This document shows, one piece after another, positions 1 to 12,200 of a stretch of 64,000 nucleotides of DNA. Source of the stretch: Pisaster brevispinus. Lineage: Eukaryota > Echinodermata > Asteroidea > Forcipulatida > Asteriidae. The notes below the pieces were generated by a model that saw only the letters and a list, made by a program, of their open reading frames with translations, did no database searches and was not told the DNA's origin. A program made the translations under genes and the position numbers. The stretch lies in assembly GCA_023634235.1 (NCBI GenBank), contig JAMKCF010000016.1, positions 9,732,866-9,796,865 on the forward strand. The letters are read 5' to 3'. Within the stretch, counting starts at the first letter, position 1, and every line of letters starts with the position of its first letter.

Positions 1-47
1 CGTTAATCCGGAGGTCGTTGGTTCAAGTCCCGCTCCAGTCAATTTTT
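1..47 (+). mobile_element. Fragment of tRNA-derived SINE (family A)
   Basis: It contains a B-box-like GGTTCAAGTCC after CCGGAGGTCGTT, shared with copies at 31185-31560, 16889-17095 and 3676-3870. Only the end of the head is inside the window. Confidence 0.6.
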
Positions 48-121
48 TTCTTCTGTTCAAACTGATGACCCTGGTTTGTTGTTGTTGTTTTATTTTTTAT
101 TTTTTTCTCTTTGACTCACAG

Positions 122-244
122 CATATGAAGCATGTCACACTGACGAGTTTCAGTGCGCATCCACTTTGCGGTGCATTCCAATCAGCTGGAAATGTGACGG
201 GGATAACGACTGCGGAGACATGTCTGATGAGCCAGCAATGTGCA
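122..244 (+). CDS. SORL1: SORL1 exon: LDLa repeat (first in window)
   Basis: The acceptor TTTGACTCACAG ends at 121 and the donor GTGAGT begins at 245; phase 1 at both ends. The exon encodes a complete LDLa module with six cysteines, starting [11 protein letters not shown] and ending with the calcium box [12 protein letters not shown]. Because vertebrate SORL1 has eleven LDLa repeats and nine are seen here, this is probably repeat three (inference). Confidence 0.93.
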
Positions 245-3200
245 GTGAGTGGTTACTGATCCCAGAAGAAGACAAAAAAAAAAACATTCCCCATTTGTCT
301 TGGGAAGGGGGTGGGGGGTGGGGAGTGAATCTAAAAAGGAACAATCCACATTTTTTCCTTGGGGGGGAATATAAGAAGGAACAGTCCACACTTTTCTTGG
401 AGAAGGCGAATTTGAGAAGAAATGACCCCCGTTGTTTTCCTTTTTTTATAGAGGGGGGGGGGGGAGGGGGGTGATGGTGAATTTAAGAAGGAGCAATCCC
501 AACTTTTCCTGGTGAAATTTAACGGGACAATCCCTTGATTGATCTCTAGACCAAGAAGTGAGTGTCTTCTAGGAATTTGTTTTTTCACCTGTCCTATCGC
601 ACCTCTTGAAAACCCTACTCCGCGTTGCAGCAAACTTTTTCCGTCTCCCGTTCTTTGCAGCGTATGAAACGTGTGGCCCTGATGCGTTCACCTGCGACAA
701 CCACCGCTGCATCCCCACCTCCTGGCTTTGTGATCAAGATGACGACTGCCACGATGGCTCTGACGAGATTTCCTGTACCACGACAGCAGGTGGGTACTCT
801 CTGCGGGGTGCCCCGTGGACTTGAGGGTGACAGGCCCTAGATATGTGGCGAGTCGCAGGCCGACTGGTCAAGCGCAACTGGACTCAAGCTCTGGTGCTTC
901 TGATCAGCAGAGTGTGGGTTTCGAGTCCCGATCGTGACACTAGTGTCCTCAAGCAAGACACTTAACCATTATTGCTTAAACATAAATACAAAAATAATAA
1001 TAATGAGTATTTGTATAGCGCCTATAACAAGATCAAAGCCTTTCACAGCGAACCTAGATCATATAACAGAAGCTAAGACAGAAATAGAAAAAAAGGAAGT
1101 TTTTCGAATGTTTGAATGGAAGGTAAGTCTCTGAGTTTCTGGTGAGAACAGGGAGTTTGTTCCAAACATGAATGGAATGGAAAAAGGAATGCTGTTACAA
1201 AGTTTTTGTAAAATATCCTAAGAATCTGAAGAGTTCTGGCACTTTTTGACCAGAGTTGGACGGTACACAAAATTCTTGAACTTACTGGATTTGACCCGAA
1301 AGGGGGGAGCAGAAGAAATCTTCTGGTTTCAAACTGGAGGATATCTGAAGGGTTCAGGCAAGTTCCTTCAGGGTATCGAAGGATTCTGGCAAAATCTTGA
1401 TTCTGCTGGATTCAACCCAAGAGGATCAGAAGAAATCTTTCTGTTGGGAACTAAAGGATATCTGAGAGTTTCTGGCAAACTCCTTAAGGGGTATCTGGAG
1501 GTTTTTTTGCAAACTCCTGATTCTGCTGGATTTAACCCTAAGGGGGATCAGAAAGGTTTCCAGCTGAAAGATATCTGAAAAGTTTCTGACAAATTCCTGC
1601 AGATTCTAACTTGAAGAAATCTGCCGGGTTCAAACCTAAGGATGTTTAAATGGTTCTGAAAAGAAGTTCTTAAACCCTTTGATAAAAACAGTCTACAAAT
1701 CAACTTTTTTTTCTTTCTTTTCTCCCACCATATTCAGTTCCCACGACGGTTTACAGCGGAACATGTTCTTCGAACCAGTTCCAGTGCACAAGTGGTCGCT
1801 GCATACCCCTGAACTGGAAGTGTGATGGCGACAACGATTGCGGGGACATGTCAGATGAACCCCCCACTTGTGGTACAATGTCACTCTCCTTTAACCCTTT
1901 CAATACCGCATTGTTTATAGGGGTCACACTGCTGTGTACCGCATTTTTTTACACAAAAAGCAAAGTGCAGTGTTCACTTTTTTCAATCTTGATTTTCTGT
2001 GTGAAGACATATTTTGGGGGAAAAGGGGTGCAGTGCTCGGTCTAGCTACCGGTATATCGTCAGGATCGCTGCCATCATTATACGTGCCTTGCGACGAAAC
2101 ATCACGAGTTTCATCCGAATCTTCACTAGGTTCTTCTTCAGATATTTTCAAGTCCAATTCGGAGTCGCTAACGACAAATATTTCAACCAAAACCTCCGGG
2201 TCACGAACAGCCATGATGGTGATTTTTTGTCGGGAAAACGGAAGCGTGAAATCTGGAAGTACTGCAGCATACAACGTAGTTTTTCTCGGAAAATCGTAAT
2301 GGCGACCCCCCTATACAATACACACCATTGTAAAGCTCCATATTAAAACAAGCTACCCGTCTATATAAAGATCAACAACAGAGGGCGCCAAACAAAATAA
2401 ATACAGGGTCTCAAACGCCGCGACTTTTTTTGTCGGGGAAACTCTACATTGGTACGGAAGCACACACGGCGCCCGGTCGGGTAAACTCGACAATGGTATT
2501 GAAAGGGTTAAAAGAAAAATGTGTATTCTGTATTTTATCTAACTCACACTCGGGGCTCAAAAATGGGGGGAGAAATCGTCAAAACTGCAGAGGCTGGAAG
2601 CTCAGAATGTTTACCGGAACATAATTTTGTTCACGAGTCGGGAATTAAAAAAAAAATTGAAATCTTGCTGACACAGTTAAATTGAACAAGCAATAATAAA
2701 AGACCTGTAAACAGTTTGGAAGGTATCGGTGCATTCTGCTCTACCAGCCAGGCTCCAAGTAGATGGTACCCGTGCATACATCCTTTCGGACTGTGAAGGG
2801 GGTAAACCCTGTTTCAGTGGCAGTCGATTTGGGTCGACAGCCCAAATCAGTTAACTGAGCTCTCACCTTGAAGTGGCCGTCTGGCCTTGTGATGTTAGGC
2901 AATGTCTCATAGGAAAAGTGAATAGATAAAAACATGACAAGAAACGAATCTCATTAATCTTTATGGGTATGTTTCATCACTCAACAGAATTTAATGTTGT
3001 TTTTTTTTGAGACTCGGAAGTCAACATTTCTACATGATTTGTTTCTGTACAAGTTTTTACATTATTGGTATTCCATTGAAAAACAAAAAAACCCGCTAGA
3101 CTTGAGTTAACTGGCCTGCTGACACTGAAATCACTGGCCTGCAGTCCAGTGTACAATTTGAGCCCTGCACACAGATCTTTGTCCTTTGGGTGGTGGGGAA

Positions 3201-6200
3201 TGCGTCGCAGGTCGTCTGTAAATTTGCCAATTGATGCTACCACACTCCTGCAGCCGATTTCACGAAACGCTAGGATTAATCCTATCTCAAGTTAGGACGA
3301 GTAACTAGTCCTAACTTAGGATTAATCTTAAGGTTTACATGTTACAGTGCAAGGCTGGGACTCGTCCTAAGTCCTAAGATTCATCCTAAGTTAGGAAGAG
3401 TTTGGTGAAATCGACGGCTGAAACATTACAATGGGAAGACTGTGAGAAAACGAGACGGCAGCTGACATATCAAGTAAATGTCCACTGTTGACAGAGTTCT
3501 GAGCTTGCGCATAGTTTTCGAGGAATAGTGGATTTACCTTGTGTGTCTGCTGCCACCTAATGTCCCCAAAGGTAAACAAATCGGAGAAACGAAACTCGTT
3601 TACACGGGACAATTGCCCTCGCTCTTCATTTTCAAGTAATTAACCACAAGGGAAAATGACGGGGTAAATTTTGAGATTAAAAAAAAGAAAAAATTGAGAT
3701 TATGAAAGAAAACAATTGACGAGAGTTGAACCTGAGTTCCAGCACTGTACTAACTGAGCTATCAAGCCCTAATGGTGGCAGTCTCCCTATTTTGTCAATA
3801 TCTCTGTTCGGGGGAGAGCTTCCAGTCAGAGGCAATACAAGACGTTCTTCTTCATTTTCCAAAGACATGATCTATATGCTTATTTTAGAATAGTACAATA
3901 TTTTTTAGCACTGATAACATGGTATGACCTTTGCCCCCTCCCCTCCCCCCCCCCCCCCCCCAGCCATGAGGACCTGCAACCACTTACAGTTCACCTGTGT
4001 TAGAAACGGCACGTGCATTCCGTCTAGTTGGGTATGTGACGGTATGGACGACTGTTGGGACGGCAGTGATGAACACTCATGCTGTGAGTACTATAAGAGA
4101 GACAAACTCTTGCGCCAAGAACACCGCTGATTTTTGAGACGCTCTCTTCGTTTACGTTTTGTTTGTTTGTTTGTTGCTTTTTTGTTTTTGCTGTAATTTG
4201 TTTGTTTCGTCTTGTATTTGTACAGCGGGCATTTTCAAAACGAGCCTTCTTTTAGCTTCTGAAAATGCCCCCATATTGGTTTGCTCCGTTTCCATTACAT
4301 TATAATATTTTCATTTATAATTATTTTTTTCTCAATGACTTCTTGATTATCTTTGATTTTTTTTATTTTATTTTTTACCAATGTGGAAATAATTGGTGAG
4401 TTGAATTGAATTGAATTGAATTAAAACAGCCAAGAGTTTGATAAAGAACCAAAGTACAGCACCAGCGGTTAATACACAAATACACCTAATACAGCTCTGA
4501 CCCAAAACAGTGACAACTACTAAACAAAGTGAGACATTTGTTCTCAATTCAATAGTGTGGAGAAAAATGCCAAAACTGCAAAAGGCACAAATTAAACAAA
4601 TTTGGTGCTTAAAGAAGCTCTATGAAATTGGGGCCTTGATAGAAACCTACTCAGTTGGTTTTTTTTTTCCACGATAGTCCCCCGATCTCGTACTCTTGTC
4701 GTCAAGGTGTGGCATTTTGTCCGTTCTCTTTCAGCAACCAATCTGCCACCAACGATGACCACGTGGTGGTTCCCGTATGGGTCCTGCTCGCCCTCCGATT
4801 TCCACTGCCTCAACGGCAGGTGCGTGTACGCAAGCTGGAAGTGTGACGGCATCACGGACTGTGAAGACGGCTCTGACGAATACGACTGCAGTAAGTTCCA
4901 ACAATGATCCAAACTTGATATTAACCTATGAGACCATTATCATGCTGCCACCATTTTGGTCATGTTCCCTGGATCCAATAGCAGTAATGAATGCTAATAT
5001 TCATTGTATAAAATGGAACCAGACTATTTCTCCTTCCAGCCTCGGTTTGGTTACATTGATTTAAATGGGAGAAAATCAAGATGGCCGCACCATGACAAAG
5101 GTCTATTAGCACTCGCACTATATTAAACGTAGCGCCAATTTACTCCTCACTGCGCCTCGGAAATTTTACAAGATTTTCGCCCCGTACCTAGCAATCCTCA
5201 GATGACTTTTGTTGTGATTATTTTCTTGTGGTACAAGTTGAGTTCAATTTGTAGAGGATGAACTTATCTCTTGAATGTTTGTCCAAGTTGTTTTGTTTGC
5301 GTTACCAAATTAAAGCTTTGAGGTTTGGAAACATAAGAGAAATCAGCGAAAATGTGGGGGAAAAAATGTGCGTATGAAGTAAACGTTTGTTACATTGAAA
5401 GTTGTGCGCACAAGTTCTCTTGACTGTACTGTCATCTCAAAGGGGAAAAAAGATACAAAAGTATGGACTAGTGAAAGAGCCGGGGGACCAGTGAAATGAC
5501 AAGCTAACTAGTCCTGCTGGTTAGTCACTGAAAAAATTATGGGCAAACCTTTGACACGTCTTTTTCAGTTTCATTATTTTCTCTACTTTTGTGCATTTGT
5601 TTATTAACTTATTTTCTCACCGCAATGTTGGCTTGTCGTCGTATTGAACAAAACCTACCGTTATCGTTAAAACTACCCATTAGTTGTGACATAACCTGGG
5701 AATTTGAGTAGAGAAACTGTGCTGTGGGGGGCTAGGTTGATCCAGTTGGACAAGCTAGTTAATCCACGCATCTTTCAGTTGACATCTAGATCGACTATGG
5801 TTGATTCCAGTCAACCAGTCAACCACTCGAACTTGCTCCCTGACGAAGCTCGCTGCTCACCTTCACACTTTTTTACATGGAATGATAGCGTCAAGTACAA
5901 AATTATGCTTAAACGTGCGAGATAAACACTCATTTCATTTCATTCATTGCAACGGCTTCCACCGGATTTGTGATGGCTTTCCAAATGTTCCTGTCCAGCA
6001 GGCACTTGGCTATGTCCTCACAGGTCCTCACAGGTCATACATCAACCAATTAGTTGAAGACTCCGTCTTCACGTAGTTGGTTGATGTATGTTTTGTTTGA
6101 CCTTCCTCCGCTCCTCTTTCCATGTGTTGGTTGATTGACAAAGCACCAACCAAACATGACCTGATCTTATTGAGTCAAAAGAGGGCGCTATCATGAAACT

Positions 6201-9200
6201 TGCGCGCGAAAGTTTGAAACTTAAGCGCGCAATTTGCAAGACCTGCACGAGGAGCTACTAAGCGTCCAACACTTTCATAGAAATTCAACGAAAAGTCGAG
6301 GCGAGCTGAGGCTTAACTGACGCATTTGGTCTCAACTCTTAAAGGTTTTTGGACGCTTTTAACGAAAAGGTGTTTATAAATGGGAATAAAAGAGTGGTGA
6401 CTCGGTCTTAAACGCCCGCTTAAAACCTTACAGGGCCGCGGCTGTGCGTTTATCGCATGGCCTTGACCCTGTTGGTTTTAAAGGGTCAGTCAAGATCTCG
6501 TCGACACTCTTTTTTTATTAAAAATATTTAATTCTTTTTTCAGTGACCGATGAGCCAACTTATTCTCCCTACCAAACGTGTGCACCCTACCAATTTCAAT
6601 GTTTTGAGGGAATGTGCATCCCACAGAATTGGAAATGCGACCATGACAATGACTGTGGTGACTGGTCAGATGAAATGGGTTGCTCTGACAGTAAGTATTA
6701 AGCAGGGTGTTGGTTGGCTGTTTGTCTGGCTGTTTGGCTTCTTGCTGGCTATTTGGTTGAATGATAGGATGTTTGGCTGGCTTGATTGGCTGCCTGACTG
6801 TCTGTTTGGCTTCTTGCTGACTAATTGGTTGTCTATTTGGTTGGCTCGATGGCTGGCTGACTGGCTGCCTGACTGTCTGTTTGGCTTCTTGCTGACTATT
6901 TGGTTGGCTATTTGGTTGGCTCGATGGCTGGCCGACTGGCTGTTTGTCTGGCTGTTTGGCTTCTTGCTGACTAATTGGTTGGCTTTTTGGTTGGCTCGAC
7001 GGCTGATTGGCTGTTTTGTTGGCTGGCTGGTTAACTGATTCCTTGGCTTGCTGGTAGACTATTTGTGACTTATTTATTGTTTGATGGGATACGGTTATTA
7101 ACAGGCATGCAACTCTTCCGGATTTCTGCGTTTTTAAAAAAATGATCGTAAAATTAATTGTTTGTAATTTTCAAAATTCTGGCGACAAAGTCCCTTAGTC
7201 TTGATATTTACTAGCCGCGATCGTTCATTTCAGTAAACAAACGTAAAAACATGCATGCACATTGTTAGTCTGGCTCTTTCCTCCGTGTTCCTACTACAAT
7301 ACGTAGGCGAGTAGGGAAACACACAACTCGATTTTCCAGGGGGTTAGAAGACGTGTGGTGGAGTCTAATCGCGACCTCCTTCCATTAATATATTATACAA
7401 AATTGTAACCTCGTACTCATAAACACATCGCTCTCGCCGCACAATTTTCCCACTGTGAATTGTCGACCGATCGTTCGACCGATCGTTCAATCGAAAATGT
7501 ATTGCAAAAGAAGTTTTAAACAAGGTATACTTTATTCACGAATCCATGGAAATGGTTGTTGATGAAAAAAATATTATCATGGAGGTAAAATAGACCTCCA
7601 TGGTATTATTAAGGGCAGAAATTAGGGGATAAGATCGTTCAAAAGTGCAAGTTTTCGAATTTCCGTTTTTGTTTGTTTGTTTTTTGTGTGTTTTTTTTCT
7701 AATTTTCTTTATAGCTTCGAGAATTGTATGCACATTTGAGTGTTTAGATAAATAAGTATCAATCATGGGAGATTTTGAGGATAAAGTGTCCAGTGCACAA
7801 CCAATTGTACCTTCACGACAAACCCGGAATGGCGTATTGTGTGGTATTGTGGCTTCGAAAATTGTCCTCTTTTTTTTTTCATCGGGCATGCCTGTATTAA
7901 TGTTGAGGAGACGATGTCCAGGGTGGACATGACTGATAATCCTAAAAAAAAATTTACTGAAGAGATGCCATGTGTTTTTGTATGTCAATCTTTTCTTATG
8001 TCAGTGCAACAAGGTTGTAACTCAATTCTGCATTGAAGTCGTATCTCGCGTGAACACGCTCCTGTCAACTACGTTGTATGTCGGCGTTCACTGGCTCTAT
8101 GTGAACATCTGGGTTACTATAGGACCTTTGGACATTCTAAAACTCCTGTTTTCGCATAAATGCTAATTCAGGCGAAGCAACCTTTGCTGCACCGACATGA
8201 CGATTAGAGTCAGTTCCTCAAGGGTCAATACTCGGTCCATCGTTTGATAGCATGGTGTCTTGCTCTCTTTCAGCCACTACGGTGCCGTATACGACGGCTC
8301 CTTGTGCCTTCTGGCAGGTACCATGCGGACCGGGAGCTAGCGTGAGGTGCATCAGCTCCACTTGGGTGTGCGACGGTGACAACGACTGCGGGGACGGAAG
8401 CGATGAGCAAGACTGCCCAACAGGTAGAGATAAGACCCACTCGACGTCACACACTGTAAAAGCGGCCATCCTTACGGGCTGTGATAAATCAATTTTGAAA
8501 AGGCATAACTATGTGTTAAAACCCTGCTTGACACGCTTATGCCATCATACTGTTTCCAGCAGTACCTTTTAAAAAAGTATGTAAAATATTTTTTTTGGGG
8601 GGTGAACACAATCCTTCTCAAATGGTCTAAACCATCAGAAAAGAGCCTTCAGACTCAATAAAACAAATTCCAACCCGTCAAGCTATCTGGAAGGCATCTG
8701 TCAAAGACATGATCGGTTACAGCCAGGAGTGGCTTTCAGCCCGAAGCTGAGAGATTTGTCTACACTTTCTGTGGGAATTTTTAATGGGGCGATCCATGAT
8801 TTTTTGTTAAGTTAAAGACTCAACCCAGGGTAATTTATTTGATACTAGGTTTACCCCAAACGATTTTGTCTTCGGGACATTTTCGGTATTTTCCCCCCCA
8901 CTACAGACTTGCCAACAGAGCCCCCAGTTGTGTTCACGACCGTCACAACTTGCCTGCCCGAAGCTTTCCGATGTGCCAACGGGGAGAAGTGCATCCCGGC
9001 AGCCTACCGCTGCAACGGGTTCTACGACTGCGAAGACACCAGCGACGAACAAGGTTGCGCCGGTAAGTAGTGCATCCACTGGACTAGCTCATCCAAAAAA
9101 CGGCATAGGGTGTATAGACCATCTCACTCGCGATAGTTGCTTGATTTCACCCAGTAACTGTCTGTTACATGTTGCTAAATAGTTTCGGTAGACTTTTGGT

Positions 9201-12200
9201 AGCTGACCAAGTGAGCTTCGTGATCGCTCGTTTACGTTCGCTGATATTACACGGTGACACACGGTCTAAAGAGCTACTAGATAGTGTTCAAGTTTGCTAA
9301 TCACAGAACAATCTTGACATGGTAAAGCTGGTTACCATTCTAAATCTCATGTCAGTGTATGTCCTTTGTGTCTGGTTCCCTGCCATGCTCAGCTTGAAAA
9401 GAAAAAAAAATCTCAAGCAATACTTTTTTTTACTGTTTGGCAGCTAAACAAAAATAATAATAAATTGACACCTGTAACGGGTTAAAACGTTATTTCTAGA
9501 TTAATTTTGAACTCTTCTTGATGATGATGCTTCTCCCTGCATGAGGGCCTCAATTTCATGGCTCTGCTTACTGCCAAATTCTGTGCTTGCGATCACCATT
9601 CCTCGCTTACAGTGCGATATCCGAACGTCTGCGCTAGCAGACGGTCTCAGAGGTCTAGTCAATTTGTTCAACCCAAATTTAATTCTCAAAGTATTTTGCC
9701 AAGATTTTCGTCAAAAATTCCCTTCAAGGGAGGCCTTTTGTATCTGCAACAACCAGAAATAACTTCTTTTTTTTTTTTTCTTTTTTTTTTTCCTTTTTTT
9801 TTTTCGTAGCACCTTCCACTACCCAAGTACCCTGCCCTGGATTCAGATGCCAAAGAAGCCACGCATGTTTGCCATCGTATTTGAAATGTGACGGGAACTG
9901 GGACTGCTCGGATGGGTCAGATGAGGGCGACTGTCAAAGTAAGTGGATACTTTTACCTGTGAACTGGGCGGTCAGGTTGACGTAGTGGTATCTTTCCTCG
10001 CCTTCCACCTCTACAGCAACCTCTTCCCCAGGGTGTGTCGAGCAGTACGAGGTTGACTGCTCTCTCACCCTGGTATTTGAACATTTGCATAGCCAAATAT
10101 TTTGGATACGTATGCAAATTAGAATAGTCTGGCTGCATATCGAAATTCACATCTTCGCCATAGTCTCGTGGTCCGGTACCAGATTTAGTAGCTTGTATGT
10201 ATTGGAAACATGTACATGTGCTAATGTAATGTTGTTGTCCAATCAGGGTCCAAGTGAGGAGTTTCCATCCCAGGGTTTACTATTTACAAACATGGTTGGA
10301 AATAAAGTAAACCATGGGGACGAGGTTGCCTCTACAGGGATGTGATTTCTCCATTTTTTTCGTGAAATCCGTTTTTTTTTTTTCCAATTCCCCCCCCCCC
10401 CCCAGCTCGCAAGTTTTCCCCCTCGCAAGCTTTCGCGCATTGCGCTCACTGTTAAAGTTTTTTTTTTTCAACAGCCTATCACATCCCTGACCTCTAGGAC
10501 CCCCGGTTCGAATCACGCCGGAGTCATTACGCGGATTGGTTTTTTTTTCTGAAAATGGTGCCGTGGGGGCACCTATGCCGATTGGGTTTTCAGTTCCTAC
10601 CCGACTGCGTGGTCTGTGGGGGTTTTCCCCTCCCCACATCTAACTTTTGAATGCTGAAAATTCCTTCCTTGTCTTCTCTCCGTTGGGTTCTTGGCTGGTA
10701 CAGTGATTGAGTTCGCTCTTCTGAGAGTCCTTGGCTTCACAACCAGAGTAAATGAAACGAAATGAAATGCTTGGCTTATCTATTTCGACCCAGGGTCTGC
10801 CTAAAGAGTTAAATCTGGTAATGAGCATTGAAGAGGTTCACGGTCTAAGAAAAGGGGTGGGGGGGGAGGACCCAGGGCCGCAAGTCATTTTCAAGAATTT
10901 TTCAGAGACACCACTTCTCACCCCTAAAACGGTCTTTCCTTGGCAGACTGTAAGAGGCGCAATTTACTCTGAATAACATAATAATGTTAATAATAGTGGC
11001 TTTTTGTGTAGCGCTCAAATCCGTCACTCGGTGGCGCTCACGGCGCTCCAGCATTAGTACCCCCTGGTCACTGGGCCATTTATTTCATAATTCTTTCAAC
11101 CATCTCAGCTCCCTGGGGAGTATAGCGCCTGGGCTGCCAAGTGTGTAGCGCACCGAGCTAACTCCATCACTCATTATTACCCCCGGTCACTGGGCCATTT
11201 ATTTCATTCCTCAAACAATCTCGGCTCCCTGGGGGAGTATACAGCCTGTGCTGCCAAATATGTAGCGCACCGAGCTAGACTCAATCACAAGAACCATCTC
11301 TGCCCTTCACAGGTACCCATTTACACCTGGGTGAAGAGAAGCAATTAGGGTTAAGTGTCTTTCTCAAGGATTCAAGTGAAATGACTGAGGACGAACCCAC
11401 AGCCTGGTACGGCCCAAATCTGTACGTCGGAATTTCCTTCATTGATTTGAACTAAAATGAAATTACTCTTTGTTCACGTATTTGCTTTGTAGGTGACGAG
11501 TACCAGGTCTCCAGTTTCAGCGCTACTGCCATTTCTTCCACCATTGTTAAAATAGTCTGGAGCCCGCCTGCCAACCCCCCACCAACCTATGGGTATAGCA
11601 TCACTGAAAGGTGAGGGAGGATTTCCAAAATTATCAAGTGGTAACTGGGGGTTGTACAACCTCGGAAAACCCTTGGGTTACACGAGATGCAGGTCGATTG
11701 ATTTTATTTATTTATTTTTTTAAAATCAATTTGTGGAATAATTACTGTAAATCAGTTCTTTTGCCCCCTCCCCGCCCCTGGCTTATTGTTTCTGAAATAT
11801 TTCAGTATCGCCGTGACCATGTGCTTTTAATTCGTTTATACTCGATACTGAAACAATTTACTTCAATGCATAAGGTTAGTTCACTGGTAAGCAAATAATA
11901 TTCGCTTATGCGTACTTTTTTTGTTTAGTGCAGAAATGCAGCGTTTTCCCTGTGATTGTAAGCGCAGACTTCCGCGGTAAGCAGAGCCATACAATTTTGC
12001 CCGGTTCACAGACGTAGGGGCCCAATTTCCCAAACACTTTAGCAGAAAACGGTGCTTTGCAAATTGTTCTGCTCTGCTAAGCAAAAACAAAAGCTGGATA
12101 CCAGTCAGTAACGGTTACAGCTGTTAACCTGTTTCTGCTAACCAAGAATTTTCAGTGCTTAGCAGGGTTTTTTTTCTGCTGAGCCCAAAAAAACAAAAAA

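Noticed and set aside
1246..1578. 110-codon open frame
   Set aside because: Falls in a degenerate 120-bp tandem repeat within an intron; no splice or domain support.
6550..7038. 162-codon open frame with Trp/Leu-rich hydrophobic end
   Set aside because: Different frame from the LDLa exon and composed of the TGGC repeat; hydrophobic look is due to the repeat.
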